Positions 51,357 to 59,806 of a DNA stretch of 64,000 nt are shown piece after piece. The position numbers and the translations under genes were made by a program. This DNA comes from Bacteroidales bacterium UBA3623 (GTDB taxonomy: Bacteria > Bacteroidota > Bacteroidia > Bacteroidales > UBA932), in the NCBI GenBank assembly GCA_002373715.1, contig DFLI01000051.1, positions 7,293 to 71,292 on the forward strand, written 5' to 3'. How positions within the stretch are numbered: position 1 is the first letter of the stretch; every line of letters begins with the position of its first letter. The notes beneath the pieces were generated by a model, which saw only the letters and a program-made list of their open reading frames with translations, was not told where the DNA came from and made no database searches.

Positions 51357-54300
51357 ATGAAAAAGATAAAATTCATTCTTGCTGCATTGCTCTTTTTGGT
51401 GGGAGCACAGTTGGGACAGGCCTATACCATCAACGACCGCGGTATCAAAGGCAGCGGCACGCTTGAAGACCCCTATCTTATCAATTCGGCTGAGGACTGG
51501 AAAATTATGTCCATTTTTCAGTCCGGCAATGTGGCTGGAGCCAGCGATATAAACCTTACGGGCAAATATGTCAAGCTTACGGCCGATATCAGCGTTGGGG
51601 AATATATGTTGGGTGCAGATAACCCGTTCCGGGGCATTTTTGACGGAAACGGCCACACGGTCACGTACCGGTTCAAAATCCCTACAGACCATGTGCCGGT
51701 ATTATATGATTATAGGGCCCCCTTCCGTTTTCTGGGGGATGGCGCCGTCATCAAGAATCTGCACGTCACGGGCCTTATAGAGTCCTATCAAAAATACAAC
51801 GCCGGCTTGGTGAGTGAGGTGAAAGAGGATGCCACGGTGACCATCAGCAACTGTTGGGTGAGTATGACACTTGACGAATATGGCCCCAGGGACGCTGACG
51901 CCACCAACGGCGGAATTGTCGCCCACACGTGCAAGGGGTCCGTTACAACCATTACGGACTGCCTCTTTGATGGCGTATTTAAGACGGGCGGTGGTAATTA
52001 CAGTGACTATTGCGGCGGCCTGGTGGGTTATAAAAACGGGAAACTGGTCCTGATCAATTGCCTTTTCAGACCTTCCAGCATAGACATCACAACCACCAGC
52101 CATTGCAAGACATTGGCCCGCTATAACGACACCAAGAACCTGGTTTTCGAAAACTGCTACTATACCCAGACCTTTGGCGAGGCCCAAGGTAGGGACGCCA
52201 GCGGTATGGCCGAAAACGAGTTGTTGGGAAGACTGGGCAGCAACTGGCAGATGTCCGCCGGGGGCAAGGTGGTCCCGGCTACAATTGTAGTGAACCCGTT
52301 CTATGGAAGCGGTGACTCGGAGTCGGATCCCTATCTCATCTCGTCGCCCGGCAACTGGAACTATCTGGCCGAAAAGGTGAGGACGGGAAGCACTTACAGC
52401 GGTAAATTCTTCAAACTGGTCACGGACATTACGGTCAATACCATGGTGGGCGTGAGCAACAGCAAGTACTTTGGCGGCACCTTTGACGGTGGCGGGAACA
52501 CGCTTGTCTTCAACTATACTTCCGTGCAGGAGTATTGCGCTCCGTTCCGGTACATCCACGGTGCCACCATCAAGAACCTGCAAACTGCCGGCATCATCAA
52601 TGCCTCGGCCAAGTATGCCGCAGGTATTGCCGGCTATGCCCAGAATATAAACCATATTACTTCCTGCAGGAGCAGTGTTGTCATCATGAGCAGCATCGAT
52701 GGCGACGGAAGTCACGGTGGCCTGGTGGGTGAAGTGGTGAAGGGAAACACGGACGTTTATTTTGAAGATTGCCTTTTCGACGGTATCTTCTCAGGAGCGA
52801 AGACCGAGAAGTGGGGCGGCTTCGTGGGCTGGAACGAGAATGGGCCGGACAGCCATTTCTATCATTGCCTGTTCAATCCTTCCTCCGTGGGTGTTGACAC
52901 GGACGGCTGCTATACGTATGCCCGGAGAAGTGATTCTGATGACATTCACTTCTACGAGAACAAAAAGAGTTACTATACGTACCTGCTGAATAATGCGCAG
53001 GGCTGGGATGGTGGGGGGAAGACTGCCGCAGAGCTGGTTGCTCTCCTCGGCGCCAACTGGGAAGTGGTTGCCGATCGCGCGGTGCCCAAGTTTACCAAAT
53101 CACAAGACATCAAGAATTTCCCGGGCAATGGTACGCCGGAAGACCCGTATCTCATCGCAGAACCGGCCCATTGGCTTAAGCTTGAATCTGAGTTGGCGAA
53201 AGGATTCACTTATGACGGATATTACTTCAAGCTGGTGGCGGATTTGACCATCAGCCGAATGGCGGGTCTTGATACGAAGCCTTTCTCCGGAGTATTTGAT
53301 GGAGACGGGCATATCCTCACCCTGAACCTTACCGGGACCAGCGAGATCAAATATGTCGCTCTCTTCGGCTGTCTGGACGGTGCTACCATCAAGAACCTTC
53401 ACTTGGCTGGAAACGTGACGTCCGATCAGTATCCTGCGGCAGTGGCAGCCTATGTCAGCAGCAATGGTACTCACAGGTCCAGTACCATTGTAAACTGCGA
53501 AAACTCGGCCGCCATCCATTCCACCTCTTCCGGTAATGTTTACGCCGGGTCCTATGTGGGGCGTGTTGTAGCTATGAACTATGATGCGGATCTCATCATT
53601 GACGCTTGTTCTTTTCTGGGAAGCATTGATCTGAGTGCGGGGAAAAGCGGAGGTGGTTTTATTGGAAAGGTTGAATCAAGTGGCTCCGTCCGTGTGAAAT
53701 ACTGCCTGTTTACCCCGTCTTCCCTTTCCATCAAAGAAATTGATGACAGCGATGGAAAGTTTTATATGTTTGGACCTAATCTGAGTGCCAGCAGCAGTTG
53801 CTATAATTCGCTGGCGCTCGATTATCGGTCTCCGACCGGCAATAAGCCGTTGGTCACTTCTCAGCAGGGTCAATTAATTCGTACGGTCAGCGGTGGAGAT
53901 TATATTACCGTGGCCATAGATGGAACGCCAACGGAACACAACGTCAGCGGAATTACCACCTATAAGAACGGAAATGATGATCGTCCAGGCTTCGTTTATG
54001 GTAATGAGATCTGTGGTGGAGAAAACTTCTATTTGTATCTTCTCCTGAGCTATGGGGGCGATAAGGAAACCTTCTACGAGTACGTTGCCAATCACGGCAC
54101 CCTTTCGGGCTCTGAGAAGACCTGTATCAATGATCACTATGAACATCGTATGGCTGATGCTAATACAGTGATCAGCGCCTCCGGTGTTGTGGTCCTCCGG
54201 GATGATGTGAACAACAGTGAGGTCATAACGCAGATGGCCGGGCAGTCCAAAAACGTGACGGTTGGCCGTACGTTTGTCCACGGTGCGTGGAACAGCATCT

Positions 54301-54722
54301 GTTTGCCGTTCAACGTTTCTGCCGCTACTGTCAGTAAGGTATTTGGGGACGCTACTCAGCTGAGACGATTGAGCAGTTCTGAATTTACGGATGGGGCACT
54401 TTCCCTTTCTTTTGAAAGTATTGAGGTGTCGCTGGCAGGTACTATCATCATAGAGGCCGGAAAACCTTACATTATCAAGCCTTCCAAAGCTGCAGACGTA
54501 GTGAATCCTGTCTTCGGGGGTGTAACCATCGTGAACAGTTCCACGCCCACTGTAACAGACGTGGCAACCTTCACTCCGGTTATCAATGTGAAGACCCTCC
54601 CTGCGCGCGATATGACCATCCTCTTCATTACAGGTGACGGGCAGTTGTCCTTCCCGCTCAATAACGAGAGCATCAAGGGCTTCCGCGCGTACATCCTGCT
54701 CACCGGCGCCGCCGCCCAATAG
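51357..54722 (+). CDS. Large GLUG/beta-helix repeat surface protein
   Basis: 1121 residues from MKKIKFILAALLFLVG with a cleavable signal (QAYTI). Three homologous blocks begin near residues 30, 314 and 585, each with G(S/N)GTxEDPYLI, then a W and a KLVADIT-like strand, then F.G.FDG.GHTL, and GATIKNLHLAG, as in GLUG-containing adhesins. The C-terminal ~250 residues contain TFVHGAWNSICLPFNVSAATV and KPYIIKPSKAADV, a domain common at the ends of secreted Bacteroidota proteins. No type IX sorting motif was recognised. Probably an extracellular adhesin or ligand-display protein; it closes the operon. Confidence 0.82.
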   Translation: MKKIKFILAALLFLVGAQLGQAYTINDRGIKGSGTLEDPYLINSAEDWKIMSIFQSGNVAGASDINLTGKYVKLTADISVGEYMLGADNPFRGIFDGNGHTVTYRFKIPTDHVPVLYDYRAPFRFLGDGAVIKNLHVTGLIESYQKYNAGLVSEVKEDATVTISNCWVSMTLDEYGPRDADATNGGIVAHTCKGSVTTITDCLFDGVFKTGGGNYSDYCGGLVGYKNGKLVLINCLFRPSSIDITTTSHCKTLARYNDTKNLVFENCYYTQTFGEAQGRDASGMAENELLGRLGSNWQMSAGGKVVPATIVVNPFYGSGDSESDPYLISSPGNWNYLAEKVRTGSTYSGKFFKLVTDITVNTMVGVSNSKYFGGTFDGGGNTLVFNYTSVQEYCAPFRYIHGATIKNLQTAGIINASAKYAAGIAGYAQNINHITSCRSSVVIMSSIDGDGSHGGLVGEVVKGNTDVYFEDCLFDGIFSGAKTEKWGGFVGWNENGPDSHFYHCLFNPSSVGVDTDGCYTYARRSDSDDIHFYENKKSYYTYLLNNAQGWDGGGKTAAELVALLGANWEVVADRAVPKFTKSQDIKNFPGNGTPEDPYLIAEPAHWLKLESELAKGFTYDGYYFKLVADLTISRMAGLDTKPFSGVFDGDGHILTLNLTGTSEIKYVALFGCLDGATIKNLHLAGNVTSDQYPAAVAAYVSSNGTHRSSTIVNCENSAAIHSTSSGNVYAGSYVGRVVAMNYDADLIIDACSFLGSIDLSAGKSGGGFIGKVESSGSVRVKYCLFTPSSLSIKEIDDSDGKFYMFGPNLSASSSCYNSLALDYRSPTGNKPLVTSQQGQLIRTVSGGDYITVAIDGTPTEHNVSGITTYKNGNDDRPGFVYGNEICGGENFYLYLLLSYGGDKETFYEYVANHGTLSGSEKTCINDHYEHRMADANTVISASGVVVLRDDVNNSEVITQMAGQSKNVTVGRTFVHGAWNSICLPFNVSAATVSKVFGDATQLRRLSSSEFTDGALSLSFESIEVSLAGTIIIEAGKPYIIKPSKAADVVNPVFGGVTIVNSSTPTVTDVATFTPVINVKTLPARDMTILFITGDGQLSFPLNNESIKGFRAYILLTGAAAQ

Positions 54723-54743
54723 CGATTCAATTGTTTTTACCAG

Positions 54744-54800
54744 TTTTTACAAACATTTGTGGCGTTTTGACAGAAGGATAGATAGGAGTATATATCTTTG
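54744..54800 (+). promoter_or_regulatory. Shared operator/promoter motif, copy 2
   Basis: TTTTTACAAACA at 54744-54755, then TTTGT (palindrome ACAAACATTTGT), then GTTTTGAC up to 54771. A -7 element TATCTTTG follows at 54793-54800. The spacing between motif and -7 (21 bases) equals that of copy 1. The TTTTG inside the motif may be the -33 element. Confidence 0.65.
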
Positions 54801-54831
54801 CCTCAGAAAGAAACCACAAGCATAAAGAGAT

Positions 54832-55905
54832 ATGAAAAAGAAAAGCATCATCGTCCTGGCTAGCATAGTTGCCGTCTGTGCCATCGGCCTTCTTGCTTCC
54901 TATCTGTTCAGCTGGCCCGTCAGCAACGACAATGCCAGCGGCAATATAGGCAAGTCTTCCCGCTTCTCGCGCAAAACCGCTACCGAGCGCATAGATAATA
55001 TGGAGGAGCTCCTCAGGGCCGATGAAGACTACAAGAACAGCATCGTTCTGGCCTATTCGGTTATGCAGGCCCGCGCCATTCAGTTTGGCAATCTAGTGGA
55101 TATGTCCAACCAGGTAGCCGGAGACATCCCTGAATTTGAAGGCGTGCTCAAGGACATGAACGACATGGCTCCCATCTTTACCAATGTAGCCAACGCCCTG
55201 GTAGAAGCCGGTAATAACCTTAATACTGTTCTGGCAGGCAATTCCTGCCCCGATGTAACCCAGAGCACCATCAACGCTTCCCTGTCTTACACCACTCTCC
55301 AGAAACAGAATCACCTGGCCAACCGCTTCATCGACACCACGGACAGGTACGTCAAGAAGGCCGATGCCACCGAGCAGCTCATGCTGGTGCGTGACCTGTG
55401 GCTGGAATACCAGCAGATGACCGCCGCCCTGGAAGGAGACAAAAAAGCCGCCAAAGAGCTGGATAAGAAGGGCGTGCTCCTGACTGCCGAACAGGCATTA
55501 AAAGCCAGCGAATCCTTTAATGTAGTAAATCTGGCAGGCATCGTTACCAGCAATGATATGCTCGGCGGACTTGTGCCCATGGCGATTTTCGATCCGCTCC
55601 GTAACGTTGAAATCAGCCCTGATATCTTGAACAGTCAAACCACTGACTTGCTTGGATTCTCGGTTTCCAATCCCGCAAATATTTACTTCGGCCGGCTTTT
55701 TTACTTCAACGAAGGTGTTGATAATCTCGTTAAGAACAGTTTGAACCAGCCGGAACTTTTTGTTAATGGGCGACCCAGAATCCTTGATGAGAGAGTCAAA
55801 ATCCTTAATGCCGGGCCCAAGATCATTAATATGACGCAAATCAACGATGTCATCTGCCAAACCGCCAATGGCAACGTAGAACGCCTGGAGCTCAAACACA
55901 GATAA
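54832..55905 (+). CDS. Helical envelope protein, function unknown
   Basis: 357 residues with one N-terminal membrane segment (about 5-25) that may be a signal anchor. The next 200 residues are predicted mostly helical (NMEELLRADEDYKNSIVLAYSVMQARAIQF, DMAPIFTNVANALVEAGNNLNTVL), then a mixed C-terminal part (about 240-357). I recognise no domain. Its promoter carries the same 28-base motif as the lipoprotein operon upstream, so it is probably co-regulated with it. Confidence 0.75.
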   Translation: MKKKSIIVLASIVAVCAIGLLASYLFSWPVSNDNASGNIGKSSRFSRKTATERIDNMEELLRADEDYKNSIVLAYSVMQARAIQFGNLVDMSNQVAGDIPEFEGVLKDMNDMAPIFTNVANALVEAGNNLNTVLAGNSCPDVTQSTINASLSYTTLQKQNHLANRFIDTTDRYVKKADATEQLMLVRDLWLEYQQMTAALEGDKKAAKELDKKGVLLTAEQALKASESFNVVNLAGIVTSNDMLGGLVPMAIFDPLRNVEISPDILNSQTTDLLGFSVSNPANIYFGRLFYFNEGVDNLVKNSLNQPELFVNGRPRILDERVKILNAGPKIINMTQINDVICQTANGNVERLELKHR

Positions 55906-55917
55906 TTCTTCGGGGAT

Positions 55918-56556
55918 TTATTTTAGTAGCTGGGCAAAATCATCTATAACAGAATCGGCTCCGGCGGCCAGGAGTTCTGCGCGATTGGAATTGCCGTAGC
56001 TTACGCCGCAGGTGCGGGCCCCGGCGCCGGCACCCATTCTAATGTCTACAGGCATATCCCCTACTACCAGGGCTTCATCGGCCTGATAGCCCAATTCGCG
56101 AAGAGTTTTTAGCACGGGCTCCGGGTCCGGCTTGGCCTTGCTCACATTGTCTCCTCCCAGCACATAGGAGAAGTACTGCGCCACGCCCATTTCCTGCAGG
56201 AATTCGTTCAGGGACTGGTTGGAGCGGGAAGAAGCTACGGTGAGTACATAGCCTTTTTCATGCAGCACCGCCAGTGTTTCCTTTACATGCGGGAACAGCA
56301 CGGGTAAATACTTATCCTTAAGGGAATAGAACACTTCCCGGCATTTGACGGCCCAGGCGGGAATTTCTTCCTCCTGCACTCCCGGGAACAGCGTGCGGAT
56401 GCAGCCCGCCATGGGAAGGCCAATCACAGCCGTAATCTGTTCCGGAGTAGGCACGGGATATTGCATCTGCCGGGCCAGTTCCTGGTTGGTTTCTACAATG
56501 AGGCGGTTGGTGTCGGCCAGGGTGCCGTCAAAGTCAAAGATATAGAGCTTAATCAT
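55918..56556 (-). CDS. HAD-superfamily phosphatase (Gph-like)
   Basis: 212 residues: nucleophile motif I IFDFDGTLADT, motif II TVASSRS, Lys in SKAKPDP and motif III VVGDMPVDIRMGAGAG. Closest in build to phosphoglycolate phosphatase/beta-phosphoglucomutase-like proteins; the substrate is not determined. Last gene of the kinase-peptidase-PqqD-ABC operon, six bases after the ABC gene. Confidence 0.88.
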   Translation of the reverse strand: MIKLYIFDFDGTLADTNRLIVETNQELARQMQYPVPTPEQITAVIGLPMAGCIRTLFPGVQEEEIPAWAVKCREVFYSLKDKYLPVLFPHVKETLAVLHEKGYVLTVASSRSNQSLNEFLQEMGVAQYFSYVLGGDNVSKAKPDPEPVLKTLRELGYQADEALVVGDMPVDIRMGAGAGARTCGVSYGNSNRAELLAAGADSVIDDFAQLLK

Positions 56557-56562
56557 AGATTT

Positions 56563-58182
56563 TCAAACCTTTACCACGTGGTCTGTGAAGCTGGCCGTGG
56601 CCTCCCGGTGGGAGATAATGAGGATGGTTTTGCTGCCGTGATAACGGGAGTGGATGTTCTTCAGCATGCGCTCTTCAGTGTTGGCATCCAGGGCCGATGT
56701 GCTCTCGTCCATGAGTAGCACGGTGCCGGGGTGCAGCAGGGCGCGGGCCACGGCAATTCGCTGAGCCTGGCCTTCGGAAAGGCCGCTGCCCACTTCCCCG
56801 CAAGGGGTGTCCAGTCCTTTGGGCAGCTTGAAGACAAAATCGGCCACAGCGGTTTCCAGGGCTTCCCGCATCTGCTCTTCGGTAGCCGATGGCGCCGCCA
56901 GCTGCAGGTTGCTGCGGATGGTGCCGCTAAGGAGGCTGTTCCCCTGCGGAACATAGAGGAAATTGCCGCGCAGCGCCACCCCGCTGGGCTGTCCGTCCAG
57001 GGTTACTGTGCCCTCGGAGGGCTGAAGAAGTCCCATAACCAGCCTTAGGAGCGTACTCTTACCAATGCCCGTAGGGCCGGCAATGAGGGTGGTGGCGCCC
57101 GCCGGGAAAGTGCAGGAGAAATCCTTCAGAATGATTCTTTCACTGCCCGGGTAGCTATAGGTTACGTGAGAGACTTCAATTTGAGGGGCCTTATCCAGCA
57201 GCACCGGCGGCACGCTGGGTTCCTCTTCCAGTTCCTGCAGTTCCTGCAGACGCTCTATGGAGGTGAGGGCGGTAATAACGGCAGGCACCTGGCGGCCAAA
57301 TTCGGCTATGGGCCGCTGCACCTGACCCACCAGCTGCAGGAAGGCTGTCATCATACCATAAGTAACCGTTCCGTGCAGGATGCCGAATACACCCCAGAGG
57401 AAAGCGGCGGCGTGGCCGGCCTGGAAACCCAGGAACATGCATCCGCGCGCCACGGCGTTAAAATTGAGACGTTTGCGGGTATTGTCTTCTACGTCTTTCT
57501 GCAGCCAGCCAAACTTCTCCAGCACGCGTTCTACATTGGTGAGCGTGAGCACCAGCACGCGGTGCTGCAGGCTCTCCTGCATAACCTGCTGGAGTTCGCT
57601 CTCGCGGGCGCGAATGGCAGCCATAATCTTGCGAAGCTGCTTGAAAAAGAGTTTGGAGCCAAACACGGCCGAGAACATGAGGATGAGCAGCACCCACAAC
57701 AGATTCGGCGCCAGCATAAGCAGATAAGTGGAGGCGGCCACCAGCTGTAGCAGGGTTACCACCAGCCCGGGAATACGGGCCGATAGCAGCTCTGCCACCA
57801 CGCGGATGTCTTCCTCCAGACGGTTCACCGTGTCTCCGGAGAGGAAACGGTCACGGCCGTCCCAGCGGCTTCTTAAAACATGGCCGAAGAGCTGGGCGCG
57901 AAGGATGTTCTGGGTTTTTACCTGGCAGTAGCTCTCCCACCAGCCGGAAACCAGGAAGGCGGCCACTTGCAGCACCAGCACCCCCACGAAAATCCAGATA
58001 GCGGGCCAGAGCGGGAAGCTGCTTTGCCCCGTGGCAATGTCCACCAGCTGTTTACTGGCCCATACGAAAGCCAGGGAAGCGGCAATGCGGACCAGGCCCA
58101 CGGCCAGGCTCACTACCATCCTCCATCGGACGGGAGCGCTCATGCCCCAGAGGGCTTTCATGCTTTCCCTGAAGCTAATCAT
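56563..58182 (-). CDS. ABC exporter (fused membrane and ATPase domains)
   Basis: 539 residues, half-transporter of the peptide/lipid exporter type: six membrane segments (about 20-320) then an ATPase with Walker A GPTGIGKST (369-377), signature LSEGQ (468-472, variant of LSGGQ), Walker B VLLMDE (D492, E493) and the H-loop His at 525. No N-terminal C39 peptidase domain, so any substrate must be processed by another enzyme. Its ATG overlaps the PqqD-like gene by four bases, tying it to that module. Confidence 0.9.
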   Translation of the reverse strand: MISFRESMKALWGMSAPVRWRMVVSLAVGLVRIAASLAFVWASKQLVDIATGQSSFPLWPAIWIFVGVLVLQVAAFLVSGWWESYCQVKTQNILRAQLFGHVLRSRWDGRDRFLSGDTVNRLEEDIRVVAELLSARIPGLVVTLLQLVAASTYLLMLAPNLLWVLLILMFSAVFGSKLFFKQLRKIMAAIRARESELQQVMQESLQHRVLVLTLTNVERVLEKFGWLQKDVEDNTRKRLNFNAVARGCMFLGFQAGHAAAFLWGVFGILHGTVTYGMMTAFLQLVGQVQRPIAEFGRQVPAVITALTSIERLQELQELEEEPSVPPVLLDKAPQIEVSHVTYSYPGSERIILKDFSCTFPAGATTLIAGPTGIGKSTLLRLVMGLLQPSEGTVTLDGQPSGVALRGNFLYVPQGNSLLSGTIRSNLQLAAPSATEEQMREALETAVADFVFKLPKGLDTPCGEVGSGLSEGQAQRIAVARALLHPGTVLLMDESTSALDANTEERMLKNIHSRYHGSKTILIISHREATASFTDHVVKV

Positions 58183-58445
58183 TCCGCTACGCCTTGTTCT
58201 TTCCAGCTGTCGGCCAACTTTTGAGAATCGGCCAATGCTACATCGGCCGATACGTCATATTTTTCCTGCAGGAGGGCGGCCAGGTCTTCCACCATGAAGT
58301 CTTTCCCCTTCACCTGTTCCCACAGCCAGGCAGCACTGGCATTGAGGGATAGCAGTTTGTTAAAGTTCACCTGGGCCAGGCCTTCGCCCACCACCACGTT
58401 TTCTCCGCAAATGGTGCGGAGGATGAATCCATCTTTAATTCTCAT
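58179..58445 (-). CDS. PqqD-like small protein
   Basis: 88 residues. The layout of a RiPP recognition element/PqqD fold is visible: three short strands (FILRTICGENVVVGEG, AQVNFNKLLSLN), the hallmark SAAWLWEQVKGKDF and then helical LAALLQEKYDV, SADVALADSQKLADSW. PqqD proteins bind leader peptides and present them to modifying enzymes. It overlaps the upstream peptidase-like gene and the downstream ABC gene by four bases each (ATGA). Confidence 0.82.
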   Translation of the reverse strand: MRIKDGFILRTICGENVVVGEGLAQVNFNKLLSLNASAAWLWEQVKGKDFMVEDLAALLQEKYDVSADVALADSQKLADSWKEQGVAE

Positions 58446-58861
58446 TGTATTCTTCTGTATATACCCAGCAGGATGCGCCTGAGGGGCAGCAGGTGCTTCC
58501 ACACCTTTCCCTTGGAGGGTTTAAACGTTTTATCTCCTCTTACTATGGCCACCACCGTACCTATCACGTCTGCCTTTCCGCAGGTTTCCAGCTGGTCCAG
58601 GTTGCCGTCTCCCATGAGGGTGAGGCGGTTGCGGTTTTCCAGCATAACGCGGTGCATTACATATCGGTCTTCTAAGCGGGCCAGCACTATGTCTCCCTCT
58701 TCCACGTCCGGCAGCCAGCGCAGCACCACGCTGTCTCTGCCTTCCTTGATAAAGGGCAGCATGCTGTTTCCTTTGGGGGCCAGGGTTACGTCCCGGCCTT
58801 CTGCTAACAGGGAGGCTGCTTCTTCCAGCAGCACTTCGTTGGGGAGGGTTAGCTTAGTCAT
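58442..58861 (-). CDS. S24/S26 signal-peptidase-like protein
   Basis: 139 residues from MTKLTLPNEVLL; the open frame further upstream overlaps the kinase gene and reads as a shadow. The S24/S26 beta fold is recognisable: nucleophile S33 in PKGNSMLPFI, EEGDIVLARLEDRYVMHRV with H70 where a general base is expected, and LMGDGN. The Ser-His pairing resembles the eukaryotic/archaeal-type signal peptidase rather than Ser-Lys LepB. No clear membrane anchor. Possibly the processing enzyme of this export module. Confidence 0.82.
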   Translation of the reverse strand: MTKLTLPNEVLLEEAASLLAEGRDVTLAPKGNSMLPFIKEGRDSVVLRWLPDVEEGDIVLARLEDRYVMHRVMLENRNRLTLMGDGNLDQLETCGKADVIGTVVAIVRGDKTFKPSKGKVWKHLLPLRRILLGIYRRIQ

Positions 58862-59738
58862 GGACGGTTTGGTAGCATAAGTGGGCGGCCTCCGCGTTGG
58901 GGAGGCAGTCCAGGGAATAGCAAGGGACGGTGGCCACCAAAGCTTCCAGCGTGCGGTGCCAGCCGTCGGATAATTGTTTAAAAGGCCGGAAGGCCGATGC
59001 GGAAGCCATGAGCGAAGCATAGGCTTCCAGCTTGTTCAGCCGCCGGATGGCGTTATGAGGGGCCTGCTGCAGGCGCACCACGGCCCCAACAGGGACGTCT
59101 TTGGCCTTGTAACAAGGGGTTTTCCCGCTCCAGGGACTGCCGTACACGCGGATGCTGCCATCTGGCAGAAGGCGCAGGATGGGGTTGTCGTCGTTCAAGA
59201 GTTCCGTTTCCGGGATGTTTTCCAGCCAAAGGCGGCTGTGGGTGCTTTTGCCCGTTCCGCTGCGGCCCAGGAAAAGGTATCCCTTCCCTGCCTGCATAAC
59301 CACGGAGGAATGCATTTCCAACGCACCCTGATGGGCGGTGGAAAAGGCAAACAGCAGCATAAGGGCATTGTTAAGTCCGAATTGAGGGTCTGTTCCGGTG
59401 AGGAAAAGCTGTGCCTCAGAAAAGTCTTTCTGCGCCTTGAGCCATGCGGCTACGGGCGCTTCGGGCAGCGGACGCATGCGGAAGACATAGCCTTCCGCCA
59501 GATCCCAGATGGCAATCTCCGGAAAACCGGGGCCATCCTGCGTACAGAAGAGCGGCGCTCCCGCCGGCTCTTCCCACTTCCCTACCTGCTCTATGCTAAA
59601 GAGAGGCCCCCGATCAAGCCGGGGGTGACGGTCGCCGTCCTGCATCTCAAATGGCCGAAGATTCTCCATGCCTTCCAGCAGGGCTTCATCGGCCCTTATC
59701 CGGAATGCGAATCCCGCCACTTGATAGCACTTTAGCAT
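58854..59738 (-). CDS. HPrK-like serine kinase
   Basis: 294 residues. The start at 59738 (MLKCYQVAGFAFRI) was chosen because the promoter element 59764-59757 lies inside the longer frame. P-loop G158-RSGTGKST, then LLNDDNPIL (D183, D184), as in the C-terminal kinase domain of HPr kinase and the kinases of some lasso-peptide clusters. The N-terminal ~115 residues are unlike HPrK. Residues 36-45 (DRHPRLDRGP) are read from a palindromic repeat inserted in frame. First gene of the operon; overlaps the peptidase gene by eight bases. Confidence 0.82.
   Translation of the reverse strand: MLKCYQVAGFAFRIRADEALLEGMENLRPFEMQDGDRHPRLDRGPLFSIEQVGKWEEPAGAPLFCTQDGPGFPEIAIWDLAEGYVFRMRPLPEAPVAAWLKAQKDFSEAQLFLTGTDPQFGLNNALMLLFAFSTAHQGALEMHSSVVMQAGKGYLFLGRSGTGKSTHSRLWLENIPETELLNDDNPILRLLPDGSIRVYGSPWSGKTPCYKAKDVPVGAVVRLQQAPHNAIRRLNKLEAYASLMASASAFRPFKQLSDGWHRTLEALVATVPCYSLDCLPNAEAAHLCYQTVHD
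59606..59630 (-). repeat. Palindromic repeat inside the HPrK-like gene
   Basis: CCCCCG (59607-59612), loop, CGGGGG (59620-59625). The minus strand reads GTCACCCCCGGCTTGATCGG, the same family as the repeat at 27261-27281. The translation HPRLDRGP is typical of this repeat read through in this frame. Confidence 0.7.
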
Positions 59739-59756
59739 TTTTTTTAAACTTTTATA

Positions 59757-59787
59757 CAAAGATAACACATTTTCTTTTGTATATTTG
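59757..59787. promoter_or_regulatory. Divergent promoters (kinase operon / chimeric gene)
   Basis: Minus-strand TATCTTTG at 59764-59757 precedes the kinase ATG (59738) by 18 bases. Plus-strand TATATTTG at 59780-59787 precedes the ATG at 59807 by 19 bases. Confidence 0.62.
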
Positions 59788-59806
59788 TCAAGATTCACAG
59801 CACGTT

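Noticed and set aside
50328..59738. The 47-residue peptide as substrate of the kinase/PqqD/ABC module
   Set aside because: They are 8 kb apart, on opposite strands and under different promoters. Nothing links them beyond a general precursor-like look.
59739..59798. Longer start for the HPrK-like gene at 59798
   Set aside because: The TAnnTTTG promoter element of this operon (59764-59757) lies inside that extension.
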